Source: Hygrophila difformis (Eukaryota > Streptophyta > Magnoliopsida > Lamiales > Acanthaceae). Taken from it: a stretch of 64,000 nucleotides of DNA. The notes beneath the pieces were generated by a model. The model was not told the DNA's origin, did not search any database, and worked only from the letters and a program-made list of their open reading frames with translations. The translations under genes were made by a program, and so were the position numbers. Positions 21,065-32,656 of this stretch are shown piece after piece. The stretch lies in NCBI GenBank assembly GCA_030278955.1, contig JAOANR010000004.1, positions 53,509,459-53,573,458 of the forward strand, read 5' to 3'. How positions within the stretch are numbered: position 1 is the first letter of the stretch; each line of letters begins with the position of its first letter.

Positions 21065-22415
21065 CAATAATAGGAACTGAGTGGAAAATCTAATCCCAAT
21101 AATAAAATTGAAAGAAAAAACTTAACCATTTGGACAAGTTATCGTCCAAAACAGTTGATTAGTTGAATACGTTTGATACATTGAGGTCTCAGCTGTGCAC
21201 CATAATATAATATCGGTATCGATCGATTTTGGTAAATCAATTATTGGAAAAGGAATAGTTGTTGGGAGAGGTTAGATTTGGTTGCACTGAGAGTGAGTCG
21301 GATTATTATTAGTATAAAAGTGACAAAGATTGTAGTGATTTTTGCACATTGGGAATGAACAATATTGCCAATCCTGTGAAAATTTTGGGATGCAGGAGCA
21401 GGAACAGCAGGACTTCATTTAATTTATTTGGGTGTGTTATGAAGTATACTAGCTAGTAATTAAATTTGGAGTGGATAAGGTTTGTGTAGGAATATACTTC
21501 CTATGTTTTTTTAATATTTGCTACGGACCCACCCAGCACGCAGTTCAATGCATATTTTAAACTATTAATAACTCAAATTCGTTGCTAAGTAAAAATTCTA
21601 AAAGTTCGATATTTAAAAACTACACGACGAGACAAATCTATAAGATCTCACTTAACTATTTTTTTAATTTGTATAACTATGATAAAATTTTAAGTCAAAT
21701 TGCATATGCGAACAGTACTGAAAAATCAAATGGTGTATTCTTTAGAAAACGGAGTAAATATGTCACTTATGGAACCTGCAGCTCCCTTCAATTAGTAATT
21801 AGTAATTTGATTAGATAATAAACTCATGATGCGGCATGAAGTATTTCAATTTTGGAAAGAGGAGTGATTGGTATCACTCGCTAAATTATCAACTCACTTA
21901 ATTACATATAACGCCACTGGTTGACTAACCAATAATAAAACGAAATAGTGGGAGCTGGAACTGTTTGAAGTGCTGAATGAGTGCTTTGTATGTGATGAGT
22001 GTTTTTATACCATCCAAATATCATTAAATGCTCACCACACACTGACACACATCATTAACACCCAGCAGATACACACAAACACATCATCGGGTCAGCACGT
22101 CAGCATATGTTGAATGTCACTATTCAACAACGAACTTTATCCAAACCGAAATACTACTAGCTAGTAAGTATAACACTAAAGAACTCGATGAATTCATGGA
22201 ATTAATTAATAATAACCACAACCAGAAGAAAGTTGCTTCAATCATGTTTGGTTCCAACTTCCAATTGAAGTAATTTAATTTCAAAGGAAAAAACGAGATT
22301 CAACATGGAAATAATTACTACTACTATATTGTTTTGGGGGTATACGTATGGTGGGATGGTGGCCCTAGCTCACCCTCATATATTGTTTTCCATCCGGGCC
22401 GGGCCGGGGCAGAAA
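21065..22415. other. intergenic DNA with one MITE
   Basis: A Stowaway-like MITE lies at 21497-21754 (listed separately). Nothing else can be bounded; the ACTGTTTGAAGTGC and TTATCCAAACCG words at 21959 and 22138 may be decayed TIRs. Confidence 0.35.
21497..21754. mobile_element. Stowaway-like MITE
   Basis: TA-flanked with ends CTTCCTATGTTTTTT and GAAAACGGAG. The family core is clear (AAAAATTCTAAAAGTTCGA and CGACGAGACAAATCTA). Confidence 0.65.

Positions 22416-22416
<1 letters not shown>

Positions 22417-22461
<45 letters not shown>
22417..22461. repeat. (TA)n microsatellite
   Basis: An uninterrupted TA run of about 44 bp, preceded by a GC-rich GGGCCGGGCCGGGGC stretch. Confidence 0.95.
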
Positions 22462-22465
<4 letters not shown>

Positions 22466-22760
22466 ACCAATTTGTGGTCCTGAAATTAAATGGGTGCATG
22501 CAAACAAGAAAAAGCACAACGAAGCTATTCATATAAGTTGATGCATTATTCAGAGAGTGCTGTAAAATGTAAGCAACTTGCATCATGTAGTACCATGCAT
22601 GTAACTTCAAGATAAGTTACTATTACATGACAATAAATTGTTCCTTTTGTAGCCATCCAACAACATGCACCTTCTCTAGCTAGCTTTCTGCACCACTTTT
22701 AATTCATTTAATTAATTACTACAACCTAGCTAGCCAATATATAGTATAAAATGATGATTT

Positions 22761-22996
22761 TTGTACAAATTCATGGATGGAGACTCACACTTAAAACCAA
22801 TTTGTGATAGGTAGAGTTGCTCCCATCCATATAAGGTAGTAAATAGGACACATCACAACCGATGTGGGATACCAACATCCTCATCTCGAGATGATATTCA
22901 TCTCGAAATCAAATCCCAAAATTCAGGGATCAAATATACCCGACCCGGGCACCAATTGGTTTTAGGTGTGAGCCTCCCATCCATGAATTTCTACAA
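22761..22996. mobile_element. TIR element of about 236 bp
   Basis: The terminal inverted repeats are roughly 42 bp. The left arm begins TTGTACAAATTCATGG and ends AAAACCAATT; the right arm reads the same in reverse. The interior contains ATGTGGGATACCAACATCC. Non-coding; class not resolved. Confidence 0.65.
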
Positions 22997-23391
22997 TTTC
23001 ATTAATCAGTTTAATTATTAAAGGTTTATATATAACTATATATTTGGTGAAATGCATGGTTATAATAATGTGTGTAGATAAACTCAAATGTGTTTTTCAA
23101 GCACTAATATACCAAAATTTATAACCTATAATTTCACAATTAGGTTTAACTTCTGGAATATAATCCAGTAAGGTTAAACAAACTTGTTTATTGAGCGTTT
23201 CTTTTTTAAAAGAATTGTTTGAAACGTCGTTAGTTTCCAAAATTGATTGTTTAAAGTAGTGAATATATATAATAACTCAAGAATTGTTTGAAAAGTTAAT
23301 TTTTTTTTTTTTAGCAGAAGCCATTTAAGGCCAGATAAAACAAAGGAAAAACAAAAGGAAAATAACAGACAAAGAAATCGAAAACAGCAAA

Positions 23392-26300
23392 CTAGCTAGC
23401 CCTCAAGAACCAAGTGCCCGCCGCGTCTGCTGCCAAAATAGCCCGAACACCATCCGGGGGAAAAGCCCAGGACCTGAAGAATATCTCATCCTCGACACCC
23501 CGCTTAGCAAGGCTGTCAGCCACCGCATTCCCTTCGCGCAAGATGTGTTGAAATCTGCAAACCTGGAAGGACCCTCTCAGCTCTTCAATTCTGGCCAAAT
23601 AAGCGCCTAGCCAATGAGTGGGACTCCTCGGGCCAGTAATTAACCTCAACGCCTCCTTCGAGTCGCTCACACAACAAACCTCCCGAACCCCATCAGCAGC
23701 CGTCATTTCCAGCCCATAAAGGATGCCTGCAATCTCAGCATGGATTACTGAGGTATCCCCCAAACACCCTGAAATGCCCCGGATCCAGCTGCCATCAGTA
23801 CGTCTGAGCACAGCCCCAAATCCAGCCATATTCCTCCCCTCCATACGAGACCCATCTGCATGTAGGAAGGTCCCAGTCCATCCGCCCATGTTCCAGCAAA
23901 CATGTCGCGGTGATATAAGTCCCCGTGCCAGACCAGATTGGCCTTGAGCAAGAGCGTCACGAACATGCAGAACCTTCCTAATAATAGAATGATGCGGGGA
24001 TGAAGTGCCTTTAAAGATCCGCATGCATCGCTCCTTCCATATCAACCAAACCCCAGCCAAGAACGTACATCCAAACACTTGAAACATACCATCCAGCCAA
24101 CGACGAATACTTGGCCGATCCAATGTATCCAAATCATCCGGAATGGACACATCAAGCGAGGTCCACACCAAGGTCGCCCATCTGCAGAGGAATAAGCAAT
24201 GCCTCCAGTCTTCACTGTGGAGGCCACATATCTGGCATAGGGGAGAAGATGCCAAGTTTCGGTGAAAACGTAATGAATTAACAGGGATGGCCTCCCATGA
24301 AATTAGCCACAATAAGAAACACAGCCTTTCTGGAAGCTTAGAAGACCATAACCAGTTCCAATGGTTCCCCTCCAAATTATTTCCCAGGAGAAAGGAATAG
24401 CCAGAACGAGCTGTATAACATCCATCCAGATTTTCTTTCCACACCCATTGATCGACCAATGAAGCATGCAAACACAGAGGTGGTAGGGCCTGAATAGCCG
24501 TCTTAATATCCTGAGGAATATCAGTTTGTATGATGCTGAAATCCCAGACTTTATCCCGAATAATATCCTTGACTTGAATCCCCAAATCCGACATCTGAAT
24601 AAGAGGAATGGAGTCCCCCAGCTGAGTATTATTAAACCATGGGGAGAACCAGAGAGAACTGGTTCCACTCCCCAATTTAAAAGCAAACCCACGGACCAGC
24701 TGTTGTGCGGCCTTGCAAATGCTGCGCCAAACAGGCGATCCAGAGGCTAGAAGAAGGGTTGTATGACCCGCCTGAGGGCAGTACTTAGCTCGAAGCAAGT
24801 TGCACCAGAGTTTATCTTTACCCATGAATAAGTCACTGACCAGTTTCCCCAAAAGCGCAGTGTTCACAAGCCTGGAACTTCTAAACCCTAGTCCCCCACA
24901 TTTCTTAGGCCGAGCAATGCGCTCCCAACCAACAAGATTCATGCCATGGCCTGAGCGATCTTTCCAAACAAACTTCCTAATTCGTTGATCTATCATGTCG
25001 CAGATAGACCTAGGCAACCACATGACCTGCATGGGGTAAGACGGAATAGATGCCAACACATGTCGAGCCAAAGTAGCTCTTCCTGCTTTGTTTAATAAGC
25101 GCATGGCCCATGAGGTAGTCCGGAGATCCATCTTCTCCAAAATAAACTCATAGGACTGTTTCTTCACCCGTCCAATATGAATAGGAAATCCCAAGTACTT
25201 TCCAATATTATTAGTGAAAGTGAAGGATGTGGCAGAAGACAGCCAACCACGTTCCACAGGCGTAACACATGCTGGGGCATACGCACGGGATTTCTCATAA
25301 TTGACTTTAAGACCCGAAGCACGGGCAAACACTTCCAGCGTACTCGAAAGGCTGCCAATGCTCACCTCATCAACCATAGTGCACAGAATAAGGTCGTCCG
25401 CAAAAATCAAATGGGAAATCCCTCGGGTACGAGGCGCAATCTGGACTGGCTTCCAGATGCCCTGTTGCACTTGCTGAGTAATAGAGACCGACAATCTCTC
25501 CATAACAATATTAAAGAGATAAGGGGAAAGAGGATCTCCCTGTCGGAGACCCCGCTGTGGCCGAAAACCCTCCATAGGAGCTCCATTCCATAATATAAAA
25601 AATTCGGGCGAGGACACGCAAGCAATAATAATATTAATCAAGGCAACCGGTAACTCCATTTGCTGTATACACTCCTGCAGGAAGGACCACCTAACGCTAT
25701 CATAAGCTTTTTCGAGATCCACCTTAAGCAGAATAGCTTTAGTACGAGAATTAGCCCGGGCCAGACCATAGATCAACTCCTGCAAAATAATGGAGTTGTC
25801 GACTGTGCCTCTACCTGGTAGAAATGCAGACTGGAGAGGGGAGATATAGCTTGCCAACACTGGCCTAAGTTGATTCACAAGAACCTTCGAAATAAACTTG
25901 TAGGCCACTGAACATAAGGTAATAGGTCGAAACTGACGCACATTACACGGAGCTGCCACCTTGGGAATAAGACAGATATATGCCTTCGCCAGGGATGGGG
26001 AAATCGAACCAGATTCAAAAGCTTGCTGTACCATCGCAATAACATCCGATCCAACCATATCCCAGTATTCTTTATAGAACGCAGCCGGGAAGCCATCAGG
26101 CCCCGGGGCCGCATGGGGCTTAAATTGATTCAACACATTCACCACCTCTTGAGGCGCCACTGGTCCAGAATCAAGGTCATGTTCATTATCAGAAATCGGT
26201 CGAAGGCAGGGCAACGACTCATCATCATGAACTTCCATATCATCAGCAAATAGATTCACAAAGAAACCTCTGACTGATTGTTTAAGGACATGTTGATCAG

Positions 26301-27468
26301 TACACCATGACCCGTCACCAAGGGATAGACCATGAACTTGCTGACGATGGTGTCTGAACTTCGCTTGTGCATGGAAAAACTTCGTATTGCGGTCTCCCAG
26401 TCGGACCCAATCCTCCTTAGCTCTTTGAGACCAGAAGATCTCTTCCTGTGTCAAAAGATCCTGGTATTCCCGCTGAAGATGTTGCTCCAGTAATACCAGG
26501 CGGAGAGAATCAACATTCGACAAAGTTCGCTCCAACCCTCTCAACCGGCGAAGGATTTTATTTTTCCGATTCCGAAGCCGTCGACCCTCAGAAGGGCACT
26601 GCTGAGTAGATGCCTCCTGTAAAGAATTAAGTTTTGACAGGAGTGGTCCATGGTGATCACTCCAGACCGATGACACAAGCTGGGCATAAGCAGGTCTTTT
26701 ACTCCAAGTTGCTTCCCATCTAAAAACTCTCCCAACCCGCTGTCGAGACAAACCCCCACAGGTCAATATTAGCGGAGTATGGTCCGAACCCACTCGAGGA
26801 AGAGTATGGATGTACCCACTGGGAAACCTATCAATCCATGCCAAATTGGCTACCCCACGATCCAAACATTTACTCAACATACTAGACCCGCCGCCCGGAC
26901 GCCTCCAAGTGAATTGAGCACCCTCAGTTCTCATAGGATACAGACCACACTCACCAAGGCAGAGACGGAATTCATCCGCCCGGCCCTGCAAGAAAGCCCC
27001 CCCTTGAACCTCAGACGGAGCCAACACCTCATTCCAGTCTCCTAGAGCCACCCATGGTCCATCAATACGACTCGCGAGATCCACCAGATAAGTCCAATTG
27101 GCTCTGCGTCGATAAAAATTGGGATATGCATATATCGCAGAGCAATACCAAGAGGAATTACCCACCTGCAGATTAAGGGTGATGACCCTATCTTCCATCT
27201 CGAAGACATCAACAGCCACAGCACCCCCAGAACGAGCTAGGATCCATATCCCACCAGCTCTACCAATGGCCTCCTGAATGGCAATTGGAACATAACCTCT
27301 GTTGTAAACAAAATTCCGCAATCGATCATAAGGCCCTTGGGGTTCATAGAGAAAAACAAGGGACGGTGAATGATCACGCAGCAGATCCGCAAAAATTCGA
27401 ATTGCGCAAGCGTTCATAACACCACGCACATTCCAAGCTATAATTGTAAAACCATCGAACGACGACAT
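23392..27468 (-). CDS. LINE-B ORF2: endonuclease, reverse transcriptase, RNase H
   Basis: A 1358-residue uninterrupted polyprotein that nicks the target and copies LINE RNA. The AP-type endonuclease spans about residues 8-235 (WNVRG 12-16, catalytic Glu in YEPQG, GDWNEV 143-148, SDHTPL 228-233). The reverse transcriptase spans about 440-760 (APGPDGF, FLPGRG, VDLEKAYD near 583-590, GLRQGDPLSPYLFN, FADD at 689-692). A zf-RVT region follows at about 1040-1110 (CQICG then HCLFLC), and RNase H at about 1210-1340 with all four acidic residues visible (HADGS, HAEIAG, SDSKEA, NAVADSLA). All signature motifs are present, so the protein could be active. The plus-strand ORFs across it are shadows. Confidence 0.9.
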   Translation of the reverse strand: MSSFDGFTIIAWNVRGVMNACAIRIFADLLRDHSPSLVFLYEPQGPYDRLRNFVYNRGYVPIAIQEAIGRAGGIWILARSGGAVAVDVFEMEDRVITLNLQVGNSSWYCSAIYAYPNFYRRRANWTYLVDLASRIDGPWVALGDWNEVLAPSEVQGGAFLQGRADEFRLCLGECGLYPMRTEGAQFTWRRPGGGSSMLSKCLDRGVANLAWIDRFPSGYIHTLPRVGSDHTPLILTCGGLSRQRVGRVFRWEATWSKRPAYAQLVSSVWSDHHGPLLSKLNSLQEASTQQCPSEGRRLRNRKNKILRRLRGLERTLSNVDSLRLVLLEQHLQREYQDLLTQEEIFWSQRAKEDWVRLGDRNTKFFHAQAKFRHHRQQVHGLSLGDGSWCTDQHVLKQSVRGFFVNLFADDMEVHDDESLPCLRPISDNEHDLDSGPVAPQEVVNVLNQFKPHAAPGPDGFPAAFYKEYWDMVGSDVIAMVQQAFESGSISPSLAKAYICLIPKVAAPCNVRQFRPITLCSVAYKFISKVLVNQLRPVLASYISPLQSAFLPGRGTVDNSIILQELIYGLARANSRTKAILLKVDLEKAYDSVRWSFLQECIQQMELPVALINIIIACVSSPEFFILWNGAPMEGFRPQRGLRQGDPLSPYLFNIVMERLSVSITQQVQQGIWKPVQIAPRTRGISHLIFADDLILCTMVDEVSIGSLSSTLEVFARASGLKVNYEKSRAYAPACVTPVERGWLSSATSFTFTNNIGKYLGFPIHIGRVKKQSYEFILEKMDLRTTSWAMRLLNKAGRATLARHVLASIPSYPMQVMWLPRSICDMIDQRIRKFVWKDRSGHGMNLVGWERIARPKKCGGLGFRSSRLVNTALLGKLVSDLFMGKDKLWCNLLRAKYCPQAGHTTLLLASGSPVWRSICKAAQQLVRGFAFKLGSGTSSLWFSPWFNNTQLGDSIPLIQMSDLGIQVKDIIRDKVWDFSIIQTDIPQDIKTAIQALPPLCLHASLVDQWVWKENLDGCYTARSGYSFLLGNNLEGNHWNWLWSSKLPERLCFLLWLISWEAIPVNSLRFHRNLASSPLCQICGLHSEDWRHCLFLCRWATLVWTSLDVSIPDDLDTLDRPSIRRWLDGMFQVFGCTFLAGVWLIWKERCMRIFKGTSSPHHSIIRKVLHVRDALAQGQSGLARGLISPRHVCWNMGGWTGTFLHADGSRMEGRNMAGFGAVLRRTDGSWIRGISGCLGDTSVIHAEIAGILYGLEMTAADGVREVCCVSDSKEALRLITGPRSPTHWLGAYLARIEELRGSFQVCRFQHILREGNAVADSLAKRGVEDEIFFRSWAFPPDGVRAILAADAAGTWFLRAS

Positions 27469-27530
27469 AATAAAAAGGTATGGATAGGGATAACCAGCCT
27501 TGTGAGGCCCAAACTGGACAAACGCAAGCT

Positions 27531-29093
27531 TCAGGTGGGAGCCGCCGCTCCAGGCAGGTGATCTCCCGAAGTATCCATGGTACCTTCAAGGACCTGCCCA
27601 TATTCCGCTCCTGGTAGCGCTGCCAGCGGTAGTTCCAGTCCCAAGCCAATAGGCAAGAAGCAGTTCTCTGCACTTTCCACAACATTCGGATCCACCTTGG
27701 CCCCCTTAATCGGTAATTTTTTCACCACACCCGACCCAGAAGCCACACTAAGTCGCCTATTCGGCCGCACTCGTTTAGGAACATGAAGGATGCCCTTCCC
27801 CTTTCCAACAGAGATCACTGGAGACGGCACCAATGAGATAGTCTTCCCCAAATTGATACCTGGGGACGATGGCTTCTCGACAATTGGTGTCTCCCCAGGC
27901 TGGATATTCTCCTTCCGAGGTGATATAGGTCCAACAGGTCCACCACTCCCCACAATAGGTGGGCTGAATCCAATAGGAACCTCCTTACGTGAAGCCACCT
28001 CGGGAACAGCCTCCTTAGATGGGCTCGGCCCAGCTTTCTTTTTGGGCCGTCTCCTTTTAACCAGCATCCAGTCCCCTAAGCCCATATCCACTTGGTCCTC
28101 CTCTACATGCGCAGCACTCTCACGTACTGCCCCACGACCATCCACCTCTGCAACCTCCCCATGCACGACTACAGGCCCAGGTTGCCCCACAACCGTCTTC
28201 GTGCCTTGCCCGTTCCCTGCAACGGCTCCCTCTGTGCCCGGAGTCCGCGGTTCACGTGATCCGGACGACGGAGAAGCTACCGTAGCATTTCCACCGGCAC
28301 CACCACAAGAACCTTGAAGATGGCCAAATTTGCCACACTTCATGCAGACCAAATGTAATCCTTCATATGCGATGTGAACCACCTGCCCATCGACATCTAC
28401 CATTCCCAGCAGCGGCTCATCCAAGTTAATCTCAACACAAGCGCGCGCAAATCTCCCTCGGCTAAGCGCAAGGGTTTTCATGTCGAACTTGAGAGGGTAC
28501 CCCACAGCAGAAGCAATAACATGGAGTGTACTCTCTTTGTAAAATGCCGGGCATAGAGTCGGAAAACGAATCCAAGCCTGAATGATGTTGGTCTTAGAAT
28601 TCTTAGGATGGAACTCTTTAGACCAACGGGAAATCGATAGAACATGATCAAAAATAAGCCACGGACCCCCCGTGAGAACTTTCTCACGATCATCAGCTGA
28701 GGCGAACTTGGCCAGAAAACATCCGTAACCAATGTCCAACAACTCGAACAGGCCAGCTGGCTTCCACAACTTCTTCAAGCGTTCAAGCAACGCCATAAAC
28801 CCTATGGTAATACCCAAGGGTTTAACAATGAGCGTGTCTTTCCAGGGGCCATACACCTCTTTAAGAACTGAGTCAGCAAAACGAATCTTCGGGCATCTGC
28901 GATTAGCACCAGATCTATCAATGGATGCAAGGTTTTCTTTCAACAAATCGCGGCCTGTGGCCACAACTGAACCAGGAACATGAGAGCCCAGGAGGACCGC
29001 ATCCTTGAACGAAACCGGTGTAACCGTGGTAGGAGACAGGGGAGACGACGGGGAAGACGGAGGGGGGTCCGGAGGACGATCTTCGGAAATCAT
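27531..29093 (-). CDS. LINE-B ORF1, DUF4283 and zinc-knuckle protein
   Basis: A 520-residue protein with DUF4283 (about residues 55-215, GGPWLIFDHVLSISRW core) and a zf-CCHC_4 knuckle (LVCMKCGKFGHLQGSC, C-x2-C-x4-H-x4-C, near 250-265). The long C-terminal tail is rich in Gly, Pro, Val and basic residues, with the GDWMLVKRRR word shared with LINE-A ORF1. The frame is intact. It is the first ORF of LINE-B and is probably the RNA-binding chaperone. Confidence 0.88.
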   Translation of the reverse strand: MISEDRPPDPPPSSPSSPLSPTTVTPVSFKDAVLLGSHVPGSVVATGRDLLKENLASIDRSGANRRCPKIRFADSVLKEVYGPWKDTLIVKPLGITIGFMALLERLKKLWKPAGLFELLDIGYGCFLAKFASADDREKVLTGGPWLIFDHVLSISRWSKEFHPKNSKTNIIQAWIRFPTLCPAFYKESTLHVIASAVGYPLKFDMKTLALSRGRFARACVEINLDEPLLGMVDVDGQVVHIAYEGLHLVCMKCGKFGHLQGSCGGAGGNATVASPSSGSREPRTPGTEGAVAGNGQGTKTVVGQPGPVVVHGEVAEVDGRGAVRESAAHVEEDQVDMGLGDWMLVKRRRPKKKAGPSPSKEAVPEVASRKEVPIGFSPPIVGSGGPVGPISPRKENIQPGETPIVEKPSSPGINLGKTISLVPSPVISVGKGKGILHVPKRVRPNRRLSVASGSGVVKKLPIKGAKVDPNVVESAENCFLPIGLGLELPLAALPGAEYGQVLEGTMDTSGDHLPGAAAPT

Positions 29094-29134
29094 AGGAGAC
29101 GCCTTCCTATATTTAAGAGTTGCTAAAAAATTAA

Positions 29135-29950
29135 TTGTGAATTAAATATATATATTGAAGTTGTTGAATATGAAAGTGCAAGATTCCGATATATATTTAA
29201 TAATTAATGATGGGGTTGAACTGATCTCCTATTGATGAACAGTACTTTTCTTGTAGGACATGTAAATTTCGTAAAATCGACATCATCGTAGAGGACCCGT
29301 TTGATGGTTTGCCTTAAATTTGTATGGATAAGGGATGTGACCACTTACGAGTTTACGACTACTCCTACATTATATTGTAAGAAAAGATTCATGCATTATT
29401 CTGTATATATTGTCTGCAGGCTCACCCCCCCTTATTATAATTGGCTGGTTTACTAATAATTGGTGAAGATGGACACAAAAGGGAAACCGTGTACAAACAT
29501 AATTAAAGGACCAAAATTATAAATAATGGAAAATGTGTCACAACTCATCTATCAGATGCAAGGAAAGGAATTAATTGGACAAAGAGACAAATGAATCATT
29601 GAATGTTTGGGGCCGGCCTTTTTCGTTTCAATTCCCTGTATGTGAAGAAGTTATCAAATGCAACAATATTATATCAACATGCATCACTAATTGACTATCA
29701 CTACCCGCCCTCTATATCTTGCTTCCATATTCCCCACTTTTTTTATTTTATTAGTATTATTTTTATTGATGTCTCTTTTCATTGATAGAACAGTGTGTGG
29801 GTTGAATTCTTAACATTGGTTGAATTACTACTACTATATACTTTCTCATTTCATGGAATATTGTGAGGAGGAATTATGAGAGTGTTTAGCAATTTTTATA
29901 TGGTCATTAAATTATATTAATCTAATAACATATACTTCTTATTAATTAAT
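29135..29950. other. AT-rich intergenic DNA
   Basis: No gene or bounded element recognised. Confidence 0.4.
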
Positions 29951-29951
29951 A

Positions 29952-30212
29952 CTCCCTCCGTTTTTGAAAAATTTTAACATTCCTGCATTTCACGTTATCA
30001 AATGCACATTTTTTACGCTTAATATCTCAAATTATGTAATGATAAAAATTATAAAAATTTAATATTCTAAAACTACACGATTAGACGAATATAACAAGAT
30101 CTCACTTGGCTATGTTTTATCTTGTATAATTGTGATTAAAAATTTGAATCAAAGTTACTCAGTGAATAGTAACTACTATGCAAATGTAACAATTATTTCC
30201 AAACGGGGGGAG
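29952..30212. mobile_element. Stowaway-like MITE
   Basis: TA-flanked, ends CTCCCTCCGTTTTTGAAAA and TTTCCAAACGGGGGGAG. The family core is present in the orientation opposite to the 31105 copy. Confidence 0.75.
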
Positions 30213-30711
30213 TATATAGTTTATTGGGTTAAGTTATTTAAAACAATGGAGTTCAATTTTTTCCTTTTTTTCAATTAAATAAAAAAAGGAGTTTATTAGA
30301 TATATCATCCGTTATGATTAATAAATTCACAATTTTTAAGAATTAAATGTTTAAAGCATTCGTCAACGGCACTTTAATCTAAAAATCCCCAATCCAATAG
30401 CTAGCATTAAAAAGATGCAAAGAAATTTCAATGAGATACAAAAAGGCTCTAGCGCTGAGGTCAACAACTAATTCTGACGGAAATTAAAGATAGATAATTT
30501 AAGGTCGTGTATATCATTGGTAGATGATTTGTATCGTCATTTGTGACACCATGGAAAAGCTACAATGCAACCTACATGATTCGATTTTGTTGGTTTCTAA
30601 TTAAGCCAAAGTCATTGCGTTAGGACCTTAACTTGGGAGTTAAGATGTTATAAGACCTTAACTTGTGTTCTGGAGCGAAGACACAGAGAGTCCATTGGTC
30701 TTATACTACTA

Positions 30712-30963
30712 CTCCCTCCATTTTTTTCTAAGTGTTACGTTTTAATTTTTTTTTACTGTTCATTGTAGCACTTTGATTTCTATTTTTGTTATAGTTATAG
30801 AATACAAAATATAGTCAAGTGAGATCTTGTTGGATTCGTCTCATCTTATAGTTTTTAAATTTTAAAATTTTTACTTGTACCGAATTTAAGTTATTAATTG
30901 TTGAAAATATGCATTTACATACGTGCAAATGAGAAGTGTAAACTTAAAAAAAAATGGAGGAAG
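30712..30963. mobile_element. Stowaway-like MITE
   Basis: TA-flanked, ends CTCCCTCCATTTTTTTCTAA and TTAAAAAAAAATGGAGGAAG. The arms pair through AAGTGTTACGTTT and GTGTAAACTT. Confidence 0.75.
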
Positions 30964-31104
30964 TACTATATTTGAAAAAGTTTCCCCAAATAGTAGTACT
31001 AAGTACGAACTAACAAGTTCAAACTTGTTTGCCATGCCCAGTTGCCACTTTTAAATAGTTTCCCCATTCTCATAGTAGTAAATAGTACTAGTAGTAATTA
31101 ATAC

Positions 31105-31363
31105 TACCTCCGTTTTTGTGATAGTGCAACAAAGCACTATTTGCTACTATTTATTGTTCGAGTTTGACTCTAATTTTTATCATAGTTATACAAGAAAAAA
31201 CATAGTCAAGTGAGATCTTGTTGGATTCGTCTCGTCATGTAGTTTTTAAATATCAAACTTTTAAAATTTTTACTTATACCGAACTTAAGTTATTAATGGT
31301 TCAAAATATGCATTGGACTGCGTGCATTGGGTGTTTGTTGCACTATCACAAAAACGGAGGAAG
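31105..31363. mobile_element. Stowaway-like MITE, best-preserved copy
   Basis: TA-flanked 259-bp element. The arms match for more than 25 bp: CTCCGTTTTTGTGATAGTGC on the left, and the right arm reversed gives the same. The core includes GATCTTGTTGGATTCGTCTC. Confidence 0.85.
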
Positions 31364-31364
31364 T

Positions 31365-32655
31365 ATAGTGGAGTAATAATTTTTTTTTTCATTTTTTTAT
31401 TTTTTTTTATTTTGTGTGTCTGTGTGAAGTCGAAGTGAGATGAGAAAATCGAAAAGGGAGGACCTAAAACAAGGGTCCAAAACAGCGAAATTCTCAGTGT
31501 ATAGTAATTAATTAGTCATATTTTAATATTCAAGTTTATTATGGAATGTTGAAAACTCATTGAAACCCTTATGTTTGTTTTTTTGTTCATTTGCTACCTT
31601 TTTGACATTTCCATATAATATGTACAAAATTGTCGTGCTACTTTCCGAAATAAAAGAAAACTTTTTGTGTTGCTCTTCATGAGGATAGACATGGAAACTT
31701 ATTTCCTCTTATCAGTTAGTGATACAATTTATGTTACTCTGAAATTGGACAATTTGGGACCTTTTTTATTTAGAAAAGAAAAACGGTCCCAAATTTCATT
31801 CTTCCTTTTCCCACTTATTCTAACCAATAAGCCAATAATACCATGATTAATTAATGGTAGACCATTTAGGCATAGTTTCAATAAAGATGTGCAACATTTT
31901 TCTATTCAAGGCCACACAAACATATGATGTAGTAATAAATTAGGAATTATGAAGAATTGTATTCCCACATGTGGTACCATTGATGGAAACTAACTGCAAC
32001 TATGGTTACATTACATACAAATACATTAAAATCAAAATACAAAAATACAAAAACTGTCTACATATAATCTAAAGTATACAGATGCTTTCTTTTTTTTTCA
32101 CTAAAAAAGAAAAAGGGCGGAGTGGTCGACATCTGCGCCTACAATCATCATGCAGAGATGTTGAATCGTAGCACTAATCGCTCCGCAATCGCTTATAATT
32201 AAAGAGAATCAAATAATTAAAGAACATTGGTTTGTTCTTGCTGCCTTAAAACGGTCGAAAGTCCGTCCAGACAATCTTGTGGCATGAATCTTGTTGAAAC
32301 CTATGGAAGCAAAAGAACAAGATGAGGCCAGAAACTGAAGATACTGCGACAAGGATGCATTGATTAAAGAAAAAAAGTTTACAACACTCAATGAGAAAGT
32401 TAAGCACCTAGTGTATGAAATTTCTTCTTATACAAGTATATGCCTAGTATTTCTTGGAACTGTTCTATTTGATACATGTTACATACACATCAGATGCTTT
32501 GAAGATCATTTCATGACATTGATTGCTACAACGATGAGCAGGTCAGCTCGACTATGTTATGACTATCAAGCAATAAACAACCCAAAAATTGACATTACAA
32601 AACCAAGCACAATGTCTAAATTTAGAAAGTTAAATGGCAGACTCACAGTTGATTG
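31365..32655. other. intergenic DNA and probable 3' region of the GIY-YIG gene
   Basis: No separate gene. Bases near 32000-32650 may include the 3' untranslated region of the minus-strand gene that ends at 32657. Confidence 0.35.
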
Positions 32656-32656
32656 A

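Larger units (their letters stand above)
23300..29114 (-). mobile_element. LINE-B, L1-type retrotransposon with both ORFs open
   Basis: Reads on the minus strand: about 21 bp of leader, ORF1 (29093 to 27531), a 62-bp spacer, ORF2 (27468 to 23392), then a 3' end with a short GC-rich hairpin word (GGCCTTAAATGGC) and 14 A. Possible diverged target-site repeats of 20-21 bp lie at 23279-23299 and 29115-29134 (about 16 positions match), in AT-rich DNA, so they are weak evidence. If they are right, the element lacks the leader that LINE-A has. Confidence 0.88.

Noticed and set aside
27577..28983. Plus-strand ORFs including a 175-codon Pro/Thr-rich frame
   Set aside because: Antisense shadows of LINE-B ORF1, which has DUF4283 and zinc-knuckle motifs.
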